This document shows, piece after piece, positions 1-9,400 of a stretch of DNA of 64,000 nt. The stretch comes from Xanthomonas floridensis (GTDB taxonomy: Bacteria; Pseudomonadota; Gammaproteobacteria; Xanthomonadales; Xanthomonadaceae), in contig NZ_LXNG01000009.1 in assembly GCF_001642575.1 (NCBI RefSeq), positions 1 to 64,000 on the forward strand. The letters run 5' to 3'. The notes beneath the pieces are model-generated. The model saw only the letters and a list, made by a program, of their open reading frames with translations. It was not told the origin of the DNA and searched no databases. Within the stretch, counting starts at the first letter, position 1, and each line of letters begins with the position of its first letter. A program made the translations under genes and the position numbers.

Positions 1-2
1 TG

Positions 3-233
3 TGCAGCATGAGTCGGCGTGGCAACTGCCACGACAACGCACCCGTGGAGAGCTTCTTCGGCCTGCTCAAACGCGAGCGGATCAGGCGGCGGATCTACCC
101 GACCAGGGACGCCGCACGCGCCGAGGTATTCGACTACATCGAGATGTTCTACAACCCAAAACGCCGCCACGGTTCAACTGGCGACCTGTCGCCTGTAGAG
201 TTCGAACGGCGCTACGCGCAACGAGGGTCTTGA
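3..233 (+). mobile_element. IS3-family transposase (OrfB), 3' end
   Basis: This is the C-terminal end of an IS3-type DDE integrase-like transposase. The reading frame is already open at the window edge, so the 5' part lies outside and truncation cannot be judged. The motif SMSRRGNCHDNAPVESFF carries the last catalytic glutamate, followed by the usual KRERIRRRIY and YNPKRRH segments. The right end of the element is probably within about 30 bases of the stop, where a GTGTCTACGGAACCCTGG stretch looks like an IS3-type terminal sequence, but the matching left end is not visible. It marks the left edge of the accessory island. Confidence 0.85.
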
Positions 234-298
234 GTGTCTACGGAACCCTGGGCGTATCAACCGGTGGGTTTTTTGTGCCTGCTTTTTTGCAGGTGCAT

Positions 299-432
299 CC
301 GACGCTATGCCTGCGTCGGGAGGGCGGCTAATACAACACCCTTCGGGGAAATACGCCCGCCGACTGTTCGCGGTTTCTAACCTCCCGACATCCCGTCGCC
401 ACCCGGCGGCGGGACGATGTCCGTGAAGGAGG
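299..432 (+). promoter_or_regulatory. Structured RNA leader upstream of the SymE-like gene
   Basis: The sequence shows several strong stems: CCGACGC/GCGTCGG (299-305 with 313-319), GTCGGGAGG/CCTCCCGAC (315-323 with 381-389), and a hairpin of 8 plus 6 pairs (GACATC 387-392 with GATGTC 416-421; CCGTCGCC 393-400 with GGCGGCGG 405-412). The last two cannot form together because they share 387-389. A GAAGGAGG ribosome binding site (425-432) follows directly. The layout suggests a riboswitch-like or antisense-RNA-like control element. A resemblance to the C4-type phage antisense RNA is a recollection, not a verified match. Confidence 0.55.
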
Positions 433-439
433 CTTTGTC

Positions 440-619
440 ATGCGTCCGCCACAACAGTGCACCGTTGGCTATGGCTACTATGCCGCCAGCGAGCAACTTG
501 TGCCGACGTTGCACCTGCGCGGCCGCTGGCTGGAGCAACTGGGGTTTGTCGTTGGCAGCAAGCTGGATCTCCGCTTGCGCGACGGCGAGTTGGTGGTGAG
601 CTTGGCCCGTAAGGACTGA
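440..619 (+). CDS. SymE-like toxin, 59 residues
   Basis: This short ORF begins MRPPQQCTVGYGYY and contains the segment PTLHLRGRWLEQLGF followed by GSKLDLRLRDGELVV. This is the layout of the SymE family: an AbrB-like swapped-hairpin fold, with SOS-induced type I toxins in E. coli. The length is near the minimal family core. An excellent ribosome binding site, GAAGGAGG, lies 7 bases before the ATG and behind a structured leader. In E. coli the partner is the antisense RNA SymR; no antisense promoter was identified here. SymE-like genes are often found beside polymorphic toxin loci, which fits the next genes. The family call is from motif recognition only. Confidence 0.7.
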   Translation: MRPPQQCTVGYGYYAASEQLVPTLHLRGRWLEQLGFVVGSKLDLRLRDGELVVSLARKD

Positions 620-629
620 GCAGCGTGTT

Positions 630-946
630 GCACCACATCACCATCCACATGATTCTGCCGCCTGCGTTGGCCGAGCAGGCGCAAACGATTGCCGCCATCC
701 GCCATCCGCCAGTCGCCGTTGTCAGCGCAGGATCTGCAGCGCGAGGAAACGCAGTACCGCTATCGCATCGTCGGCACCGAGCTGCAGCCGCAGTGGCGTG
801 AGGCGATCAACCTTGCAACCCAAAGCATGCGCGATGAGTACGGCCTTATCGGCGCTGGATCGTTAAAACTGCAACGCGGCGCCGGTGGCATGTTTGGCGC
901 CAATAGCCAGCCGGGCCATCTCAAGCAAACAGTTTGCTACGCTTGA
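630..946 (+). pseudogene. Decayed duplicate of the toxin central module
   Basis: The stretch is clearly homologous to 3409-3700 inside the large toxin gene. Both encode the segment ETQYRYRIVGTELQPQWREA and then a GAGS-KLQRG segment. The copy has no start of its own. A 7-base tandem ATCCGCC insertion near 700-713 shifts its frame, and it stops at 944-946 just before the immunity gene. It looks like the leftover of an earlier toxin gene, or of a recombination event that installed the present immunity/toxin pair. No function is expected. Confidence 0.8.
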
Positions 947-971
947 TCGAAAGAGTGCCTTGGAGAAAAAA

Positions 972-1604
972 GTGTCTACTCAGAATGCACCCAGGAAAGG
1001 CGAGTTCTACATCCTCAGGTCCGATATCGGGGGAGGCGGTCGTGGGCATGGCGTGGAGTTCGAGAATGAAAAGGCTGTGCCGTTCTCCATTGCCTACAGC
1101 CGGCCAGGCGAGGACGCGGGCCTGGCTGCATTGAAGGAAATCCCGCGCCTGCGCTACGACAGCCGCATCGGCGATATGCCCGATGACCTTGATAGTGGAT
1201 TCAAGGACTACTGGCTGGTCTCCGAGCCGCTGAAGCAGGTTCTTGAAGCTGCCGACCCGGAGGGCTTTGCCTTCGCGCTATGCGACTTCCGATTGGAAGA
1301 CGGTACGCCCGGGGCACCGCACTATCTTTGCGAGGTAGTGCGGATTATCGACGCCATAGACGAGGAGACATCCACCGTCAAGGTGTTGACCGGGTATCCA
1401 AATGGCAAGTACTACAGCCTTTTGGGGGGGGCAAAGTTGGCATTCAGAAAAGACGTAGTCGGGGTCGCGCATGTCTTCAGAACACCTTATACGGCAGATG
1501 CATTTTGCGATCGGTTCTTGCGAGACACCTTGCTTTCCCAGGGGTTCGGCAAATCACCCAGGAAGCGTGGCGTTCGGCTAATCGACGCCGCAGATTATGG
1601 TTAA
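972..1604 (+). CDS. Imm11-family (DUF1629) immunity protein
   Basis: The 210-residue protein has the look of the Imm11/DUF1629 family. These are cytosolic immunity proteins best known from Myxococcus MXAN_0049, which protects against a neighbouring nuclease toxin. It has the typical KDYWLVSEPLKQVLE segment in the middle and a FRTPY-DAFCDRFLRD C-terminal part. A GTG start at 972 is chosen because GGAGAAAAA precedes it; the frame is open further upstream but overlaps the decayed module. The gene ends 34 bases before the AHH nuclease gene on the same strand, the usual order for a toxin/immunity pair. Pairing is inferred from this context. Confidence 0.72.
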   Translation: MSTQNAPRKGEFYILRSDIGGGGRGHGVEFENEKAVPFSIAYSRPGEDAGLAALKEIPRLRYDSRIGDMPDDLDSGFKDYWLVSEPLKQVLEAADPEGFAFALCDFRLEDGTPGAPHYLCEVVRIIDAIDEETSTVKVLTGYPNGKYYSLLGGAKLAFRKDVVGVAHVFRTPYTADAFCDRFLRDTLLSQGFGKSPRKRGVRLIDAADYG

Positions 1605-1638
1605 AAATTTCTCCGCATGGATTTTGGGGTAAAGACAG

Positions 1639-4600
1639 ATGCCGGCCAGTAACGTCATCCTTGAAAGTCATCATGTCATTGAAAACACCATCTTTCGCAA
1701 GCATGACTTGCTCAAAAAGTTGGCCGAGCATCACTTGATCGAAAAGGATATATCGACCAATCGTCTCTATCTTCCGGTAGAGGGTGAGCTGGCTGACGAA
1801 ATCGAAACTTCTCCCCACCGAGGACGCACGCGAAGGTCTTATACGGATGCAATTGTGGATTATCTTAACAATCTCCGTAGCTCCTCCGATGGCCGTGCCG
1901 CCATGGGTGATGACGTTGCCGCATTGAAGCGCGTCGCCGCCCAAGTCCACGACCTGCAGGACACCCTCAAAGTCGCGCTGATCAATCGCGATATGTTCGC
2001 AACCACTCCGGATCACTTGACCAAGGCCGAGACGAACGCACAAAACTACCGCACTATTTCCGAGTACGAGCAATACCGCACTGCCCACGCCGACCAGTTG
2101 AAGACGCTGCGCTCCATGAGCAACGTTGAAGCCGAGTGGGCCGCGATCACCCATTCCGAGCAGCGGATCGCAAAGGTGATCGATGACGCACGCACGACCG
2201 GCAAAAATCTGGTCGCGGTCCCGAAAGAACGCGATGCCGTTATCCGCGAGATCGCCGGCCGAGAAGAATTGCGCATGGCGATTGCGCACGCCGAAGATGC
2301 CGGCCGAATAAGGCTATCCGAGTCCAATGCGGCAGTGGTCCAGCAGGTACTGGATGACACGCCGTCAACCATCGGCGGTGCTTCCCCCAGTATTCGCAAC
2401 GTAGCAGGCGCCGCACCGCATCCATACACGCCGCTCTCGCAGCGCGGTTTCGTCACTCCCGAGTTGCTGGCAGGCGATCTATCTGCAGGCCAAGTAATGC
2501 GCACTGCCGGTCTGCTAGCCACCGCCGCCGACACGGTGATGACCGGCCAACGCGCTACACGTTTCCTCGGCCAGGACAACCCGCTCGCCGCGCAATCGGA
2601 GCTTGCCCACTTTGCCGGCCGCAACGTCGGCGGCTGGGCCGGCGGCACGGCGGCTGCCTACGCGCTGGGCAGCTCGGGCGCCGGGCCGATGGTGCTGATC
2701 GCGGCCGATGCGTATTTCTTGAGTACCGCCGGCGAGAAGGTTGCCGCGTTGCTCGACAACCGTGCCATCTACACCCAGACCGATCGCGAGGGTATCCAGT
2801 GGTCGTTCAACGGCGTCGCCTGGGCACGCGAGGGCAAGGCCGACACCACCAACGACGGCATCGACAACCCGATATCCACACCGATCACCGCCAGCTACCA
2901 GAAGGCACGCGAACTCAATTACCAGGCCACCAACGCCGCTGCAGCGCTCGCCCTCAAGGATGCCCCCGCTCCGCAGGATCCGTATCGCCAGCCGGCCAAT
3001 GCCACTGACCGCCCCAGCCTGAGCAGCGCCGACTGGCGACGCGATGCAGCGGACGGTCAGTGGCATCGGCTGGTCAAGGCCGAGATCGCTGGCGCCAATG
3101 ATCGCGGCAGCTACGTGCAGGAAACCGCCTTGCCGCACCGCAAAGCCGAACTGGACGCGCAGGCGCAGGACACCATCGCCCGCAACATCGCCAACAGTCC
3201 CGGCGCCATTGCCGCGCGCTACGAACTGGCGCACCACCGCAGCGGCTGGGCGGCCGATGGCCTGCCAATGTCGCCAGCGGTGCAGCAGGCGCTGCCGGAT
3301 CCAGATGCCTTGACCGCCTCGAACGGCCAGCGCTACTACCGCGATATCGAAGGCCAGTGGACCAGCAACGGCGCCCCACCCGATGGCAACCGCGTGCTGG
3401 AACTGGAGACCATGCGCGCGATGCTGCTGCCGGCACTGGCCGAGCAGGCGCAAGCGATTGCCGCCATCCGCCAATCGCCACCGTCAGCGCAGGATCTGCA
3501 GCACGAGGAAACACAGTACCGCTACCGCATCGTCGGCACCGAGTTGCAGCCGCAGTGGCGCGAGGCGATCGAGCTTGCGACCCAGCGCACGCGCGAAGAG
3601 CACGGCCTGACCGGCGCTGGATCGGTAAAACTGCAGCGCGGCCCTGGTGGAAGCTTCGGCGCCGATAGTCCGATTGCGCATCTGCAACGCGGCCCCGATG
3701 GCGTAGAGCGTATTGCAGCAGTCACCAGCACCGAGGACATTCGCCAGGCGCTGCAGGAGGTACAGGCGCGGCAGAACCCGGCCCCGCCGATACAGCAGCT
3801 GGCCTCTGCGCCTCGCTCATCGGACGGATCCGCAGATGCGGACACGTCGTCTTCCGCCCCCTCCAACCAGCATGCGCTCGACGTGCAGGCGCGGGGCCAG
3901 GCGGCCAGCGCCGCGCAGGAGCGTCAGGAACGGCAGCAGGAGGACCGGCAAGTGCAAGACCAGCAGCTAGCGCAGGCACGCGCGCACAGGCTGCAGGAGC
4001 AAACCGCGCACGAAGACCGGGTGCAGGACGCTCAGGCGCTGCAGGCGCATGCATTGCAGGAGCTTCGCCAGCAAGAGCCGCAACGGCTGGAGCAGCATGA
4101 ACGTCAGACGCAGGACACCCAACAGCGCGAGCAGGCAAAGCAACAGGCGCAAGAGAGCCAACAGCGCGAGCAGGCGCAGCGGCAGGCTCACGACACCCTG
4201 CAGCGCGAACAGGAAACACGTCAGGACCAGCAAGTACAACTGCGCGATCAGGCGCAGCAGGCACAAGATGCTCATCGTCCTGAGCAACAGTCGCTCCATG
4301 CAGGGGACGCCGGACAGCCCGAGCAGGAGCTGCGCGCGCGCCAAGCCGCGGCGCAGGCGCATCACTCCACCCAAGACATGCCGCTACCCGTTTCGCCGCT
4401 GCTTCAAGCACAGGACGCGCAAGCGCAAGAAAGGCAAGCGCATCAGGGCCAGGACGTTATTGCCCAGCACACGCAAGCACAGCAGCGAGCGCACGGGCAA
4501 TCCCGCGCAGACGAGATGGCGCCGCCCCCACATGCTCGGACAACACTCGCAGCAGCGCACCGAAGAAACGCCGCTGCACCTAACGCAGACCGTTGAAATC

Positions 4601-5662
4601 GCGCATGCAGTGCCAGCAGGTCCGCAACGTGGCGCAGCGGTGCGCGAGCAACAGCCGCCGATTGCGGACCAGGGAGTGTCGACGCAACCGTCCGAGCAAC
4701 CGGCACACACGCAGCTCGCTCAAATGCGGAACGCGCCACCAGCGCTATCGCGCGCTACACCGTTGGGCGCCGAGCAAGATGACGCTCCACAGGCGCAGAC
4801 GCCGCAACCCACCGTGCTGGAAATGCAGGACGACCTTGCGTCGTTGTCATCGTCCACGGACCTTGCCCACGCGTCGGGGCTCTCGATGGACGCGCCCACC
4901 GCAGAACGCTCGGTCGGCGAGCCTGCGAGCGTCTCGGCAGCGCGCCAGCCGGCGTTGCCCGCGCAGAGTGTGGCGCAAGACGCGCCCGCTGCCCCAACGC
5001 CTGGAAGCCCCGAAGCGTGGCTCGCAACGTTACAGAAAATGCGTGCCTTGCGCGTCCAGATCGAACAGGATCTTGAGATGGACACCCGTGTCTTCCAAGC
5101 GCGTCAGGCGCGCATGGTGCGCGGCGAACAACCGTATACGGAACTGGAACTGCGCGATGGCTACGACCCGGATAGCCCCTCGGCGCTGAGGAAAATCGCC
5201 TCCGGCCCCCAGGACGCCGTCTCCCGCAGGGATGCACCGAGCGCCGTTGCGCACACAGGCAACGCGCAGGCCGATGACCAGCAACCCAGGCGGAGGAATG
5301 TCAGCAAGAACCAGGATGTCAACGATCTCATCTACGCTATAGACTCCAAAAACGACGTGGCGATCGATGAAGCCTTGATGCGGATCGCCAATAGCGCCAG
5401 CACCCATGCGTTGATCCAACGCGGGCGCGAACATCTGGAAGCCAAGGCCATGCAGGAAGCACAGGAACAGGTCGGCGCACGCCAGGCGTTGGCAATGGAG
5501 ACGCCAGCAGAAGTGCAGACCAGTCGTGGCCCGGTGATGGTGATGACGTTGCCGCAGTTCGCCCACGGACCCATGATGCAGAGCGGACCGCAGGGTGACG
5601 GTGGTGGGGGCGACGGTGGTGGCGGAGGAGGTGGTGGTGGTGGCGCCGGAGGTGGTGGGTGA
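1639..5662 (+). pseudogene. AHH-nuclease polymorphic toxin, split by a +1 frameshift
   Basis: The first 70 residues carry the AHH nuclease pattern of the HNH/EndoVII superfamily: a SHHVIE motif (HH at 11-12), LYLP (43-46) and SPHRG (58-62). The DNase activity is a family inference. A hydrophobic glycine/alanine-rich stretch follows around residues 330-375, then a conserved YRYRIVGTELQPQW block, and from about residue 740 a very Gln-rich, probably coiled region. The frame ends at 4596, but coding continues in the next frame to 5662 and ends in a polyglycine tail. Removing one C from the C5 run at 4525-4529 would join both parts into about 1,340 residues. The N-terminal nuclease and Gln-rich tail resemble Xanthomonas type IV effectors (X-Tfe), but no XVIPCD domain could be confirmed. 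Confidence 0.65.
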
Positions 5663-5704
5663 TTCAGAGCGCGTGCAGCGCATCGACTTTTTGACAGGAG
5701 CAGC

Positions 5705-6355
5705 ATGATGGAGATGCAGGACAGATCTGTATTGGCCGACGCCGACGCCGCGTTGCATGCGTCCAGCCAGACATTGCAGGACGCGATCGATGTCATGGCA
5801 ACCTTGATTGCGGTGCAAAAGCAGGGAGCGCGGGGCCTGGAAGATCTGCTGCGACAACAGCTGCAGCTACTCCAGAGCGCAGTCAACAGCGCCGATCAGC
5901 GGGTCACTCGGGTGGTCGAAAGCGCGCTGCCACGCTTGACGCAATTGAGCCAGCAGGCGTTGACGCAGACTCTGGAACCTGCGGCAGCGCACTTCACCAA
6001 GCAGATGGCCGATGCGGACCAGACGCTGCAGCAGGCCACCCAACGCTATGCGAAAGCGCAGCACACCCTGGAAACGACAACCACGCGACGCATGTGGATC
6101 GCTTCGATCGCCTTGTTGGTGTCGGGTGTCCTGAGTGTTGTCGTCGCAGGCTACGCGGCCGACAACACGAAAGCGGCGATCGCGGAAGCAGCGCAGCGCA
6201 AGTCGGAAATCGCCTATCTGGATCGGGTCGTGCGCGCCAATCTGGTGCCCTGCGGCACAGACAGACTCTGCGCCGAGGTCGAGAAGAAGGGGCCGCGCTA
6301 CGGCGATCGAGGCCAGTATTGGGAAGTCGTGCTTCGCAACTCCGCTTCGCAATAA
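5705..6355 (+). CDS. Coiled-coil membrane protein of unknown function
   Basis: This 216-residue protein is not recognised. Residues 15-125 are Gln/Ala/Leu-rich with heptad-like spacing, suggesting a coiled coil. One membrane segment follows (WIASIALLVSGVLSVVVAG, about 132-150), then a further charged helix and a C-terminal part with CGTDRLC and RYGDRGQYW. The last segment faintly recalls accessory proteins of plasmid mobilisation systems. It starts 42 bases after the toxin frame ends, behind a GACAGGAG ribosome binding site, so it is probably cotranscribed with it. A role in toxin delivery or membrane anchoring is only inference from position. Confidence 0.55.
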   Translation: MMEMQDRSVLADADAALHASSQTLQDAIDVMATLIAVQKQGARGLEDLLRQQLQLLQSAVNSADQRVTRVVESALPRLTQLSQQALTQTLEPAAAHFTKQMADADQTLQQATQRYAKAQHTLETTTTRRMWIASIALLVSGVLSVVVAGYAADNTKAAIAEAAQRKSEIAYLDRVVRANLVPCGTDRLCAEVEKKGPRYGDRGQYWEVVLRNSASQ

Positions 6356-6377
6356 AAGCTGGCCGGTAGTGCCGGCT
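6351..6377 (-). terminator. Probable intrinsic terminator of mfd
   Basis: A stem of seven pairs with one wobble (AGCTGGC at 6357-6363 with GCCGGCT at 6371-6377) is followed, on the minus strand, by TTTTATT. It sits just beyond the mfd stop codon and also closes the converging island genes. Confidence 0.55.
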
Positions 6378-6421
6378 TACGCGACATGCGCCCTCGATAT
6401 GTGCAGACTTGGGTGTTGTTC

Positions 6422-9400
6422 TTAACCCGGTGCCAAGGCCGCCAATAATCCGCGCGCGGCGTTGAAGCGGTCCGCGCCCTCGGGCAGCGGCAACTTGATG
6501 CGCAGCTTGTCCGGGCCATCCATGGTGTAGATCTTCGGTTGCTTCTGGATCATCTGGATGATGGTCATCGGATCGATGGCCGGCTTGGCTTCGAACAACA
6601 GCCGCCCGCCGTTTTCGCCCAGATCCAGTTTGCGCACGCCCAGCGCATTGGCCTGCAGCTTGAGCTCGGCAATGGCGAACAGGTGCTTGACCGGGTCCGG
6701 CAGCAGGCCGAAGCGGTCGATCATTTCCACCTGCAATTCGCGTAAAGCCTCGGCATCGCGCGCGCTGGAAATGCGCTTGTACAAGGTCAGGCGCGTATGT
6801 ACGTCGGGCAGGTAATCCTCGGGAATCAGCGAGGCCACGTGCAGCTCCACCTCGGCGCCGCGCACTTCCTCACCGGCATCCAGGTCGGGCAGCTTGCCCT
6901 GGCGGATGCTGCGCACCGCGCGTTCCAGCAGTTCGGTATAGAGGCTGAAGCCGACCTCGGCCATCTGCCCGCTCTGGTCTTCGCCGAGCAACTCACCGGC
7001 GCCGCGGATTTCCAGATCGTGCGTGGCCAGCGTAAAGCCGGCACCGAGCTCGTCCATGGAAGCGATCGCTTCCAGGCGTTTCTCGGCATCGGAGGTCATC
7101 GAGCGCCGGTCCGGCACCACCAGATAGGCGTAGGCGCGATGGTGCGAACGGCCCACGCGGCCACGCAGCTGATGCAACTGCGCGAGGCCGAAACGGTCGG
7201 CGCGATTGATGATGATGGTGTTGGCGTTGGGGATGTCGATGCCCGATTCGATGATCGTGGTCGACAGCAACACGTTGAAGCGCTGCTTCTGGAAATCCAG
7301 CATCACCCGTTCCAGCTCGCGTTCGGGCATCTGCCCGTGTGCGATACCGATGCGCGCTTCCGGCACCAGTTCGGACAACTCGCGCTGCATGCGCACGATG
7401 CTTTCCACATCGTTGTGCAGGAAGTACAGCTGCCCGCCGCGGCTCAACTCGCGCTGGAATGCTTCGCGCAGCAGCGTGTTGTCCCAGGCGGTGATGAAGG
7501 TCTGCACCGCCAGCCGGTTCGGCGGCGGGGTGGCGATGATGGACAGGTCGCGCAGGCCGGCCATGGCCATATTGAGCGTGCGCGGGATCGGCGTGGCGGT
7601 GAGGGTGAGCAGGTGCACGTTGGCACGCATCGCCTTGAGCGCTTCCTTCTGGCGCACGCCGAAGCGCTGTTCTTCGTCGACCACGACCAGGCCGAGATCC
7701 TTGAACTTCACATCCGGCTGCAACAGGCGGTGCGTGCCGATGATGACGTCGATATCACCGCTGGCGACCTTCTCCAGTTCGGCCTTGATTTCCTTGGTAC
7801 TCTTGAAGCGCGACAGCACTTCCACCTTCATCGGGTAATCGGCGAAGCGGTCGCGGAAATTGCGGTAGTGCTGTTCGGCCAGCAATGTGGTCGGCACCAG
7901 CACGGCGACCTGTTTGCCGGCACTGGCGGCGGCAAACGCCGCACGCACCGCAACTTCGGTCTTGCCGAAGCCCACGTCGCCGCAAACCACGCGGTCCATC
8001 GGTTGGCTGCTGCCCAGATCGCGCAGCGTCGCATCGATGGCGGCCAACTGGTCGCCGGTTTCCTCGAACGGAAATCCAGCCGCGAACGGCTCGTACATCG
8101 CGCGGTCCACCTGCAACGCCAGGCCGGCGCGTGCACGGCGACGTGCCTGGATCTCCAGCAGTTCCGCGGCCACGTCGCGGACCTTTTCCGCAGCCTTGCG
8201 TTTGGCCTTGGTCCATTGCTCGCCGCCCAGCGAATGCAGCGGCGCGGTCTCGGCCGAGGCACCGGAGTAGCGGCTGATCAGGTGCAGCTGCGCCACCGGC
8301 ACATACAGCCGGTCGCCCTTGGCGTATTCGATTTCCAGGAACTCGCCGGGCATGCCGCCGGCATCGAGCACGATCAGGCCGCGGTAGCGGCCCACGCCGT
8401 GATCCTCGTGCACGATCGGCGCGCCTTCGGACAGCTCGCCCAGGTCGCGAATGATCGCTTCCGGCTCGCGCCCCACCCGGCGCGTGCGGCGCGGCTGGTT
8501 AGCCCGCTCCGGAAACAGCTGGCGCTCGGTGAGCACGGCGATCTGCGGGTCATCCAGTGCAAAGCCATCTTCCAGCGGTGCTACGGTAATGCCGAAACGC
8601 AGCGTGGCCGCGGCCAGGAATGCAGGCAGGTCGGCGACCACGTCCGGCTTGAGCTGTGCGGCGGCCAAGACTTCCATCAAGGCCTCGCGACGGCCGGCCG
8701 AATCGGCGGCCACCAGCACGCGGCCCGGGTAATGGCCCAGGAAGGACGCCAGCGCCTGCCCGGCGGGTGCGTCCTTTGCGGCCACCGGCAGCGGCGGCAA
8801 CGGTTGGTCGCCGAGCGCGGCGGCGTCCTCGATGCGCGGGTGATCGGCTGGCCACACTTCGATGCGGGCCAGCTTGTTGAGCCGCTCGCGCAGCGCATCG
8901 GGCGACTGGTACAGCTCGTCCGGCGGCAGCAGCGGCCGCTCCACATCGTGGCGGCGCTGTTCGTAGCGGTGTTGCGCCTGGGTCCAGAACGCATCGGCGG
9001 CATTGGAAACGCCGGTGGCGATCAGTGGCAGCACGCGCTTGTCCAGATAATCGAACAGCGTGGCTGTCTTGCTGAAGAACATCGGCAGGTAATACTCGAC
9101 GCCAGAGGGCGCGATGCCGGACTTCAGGTCCTGGTACAACGCGCTGCGGCGGGTATCCACGTCAAAACGTTCGCGCAGGCAGGCCAGCACGCGTTCGATG
9201 CTGGCATCGTCCATCGGCACTTCGCGGCCGGGCAGCATCTTCACTGCGTCCACCTTGTCCAGCGAGCGCTGCGACTCGGGATCGAAGGCACGGATGGAAT
9301 CGATATCCTCGTCCAGCAGCTCTATCCGCAGTGGCGTGTCCGCACCCATCGGGAACACATCCAGCAAGCCGCCGCGCACCGCAAAATCGCCCGGGTCCAT

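Noticed and set aside
5596-5662. Polyglycine codon run as a simple repeat without coding role
   Set aside because: It is in frame with the long Gln-rich coding sequence and ends at a stop, so it is taken as the protein tail.
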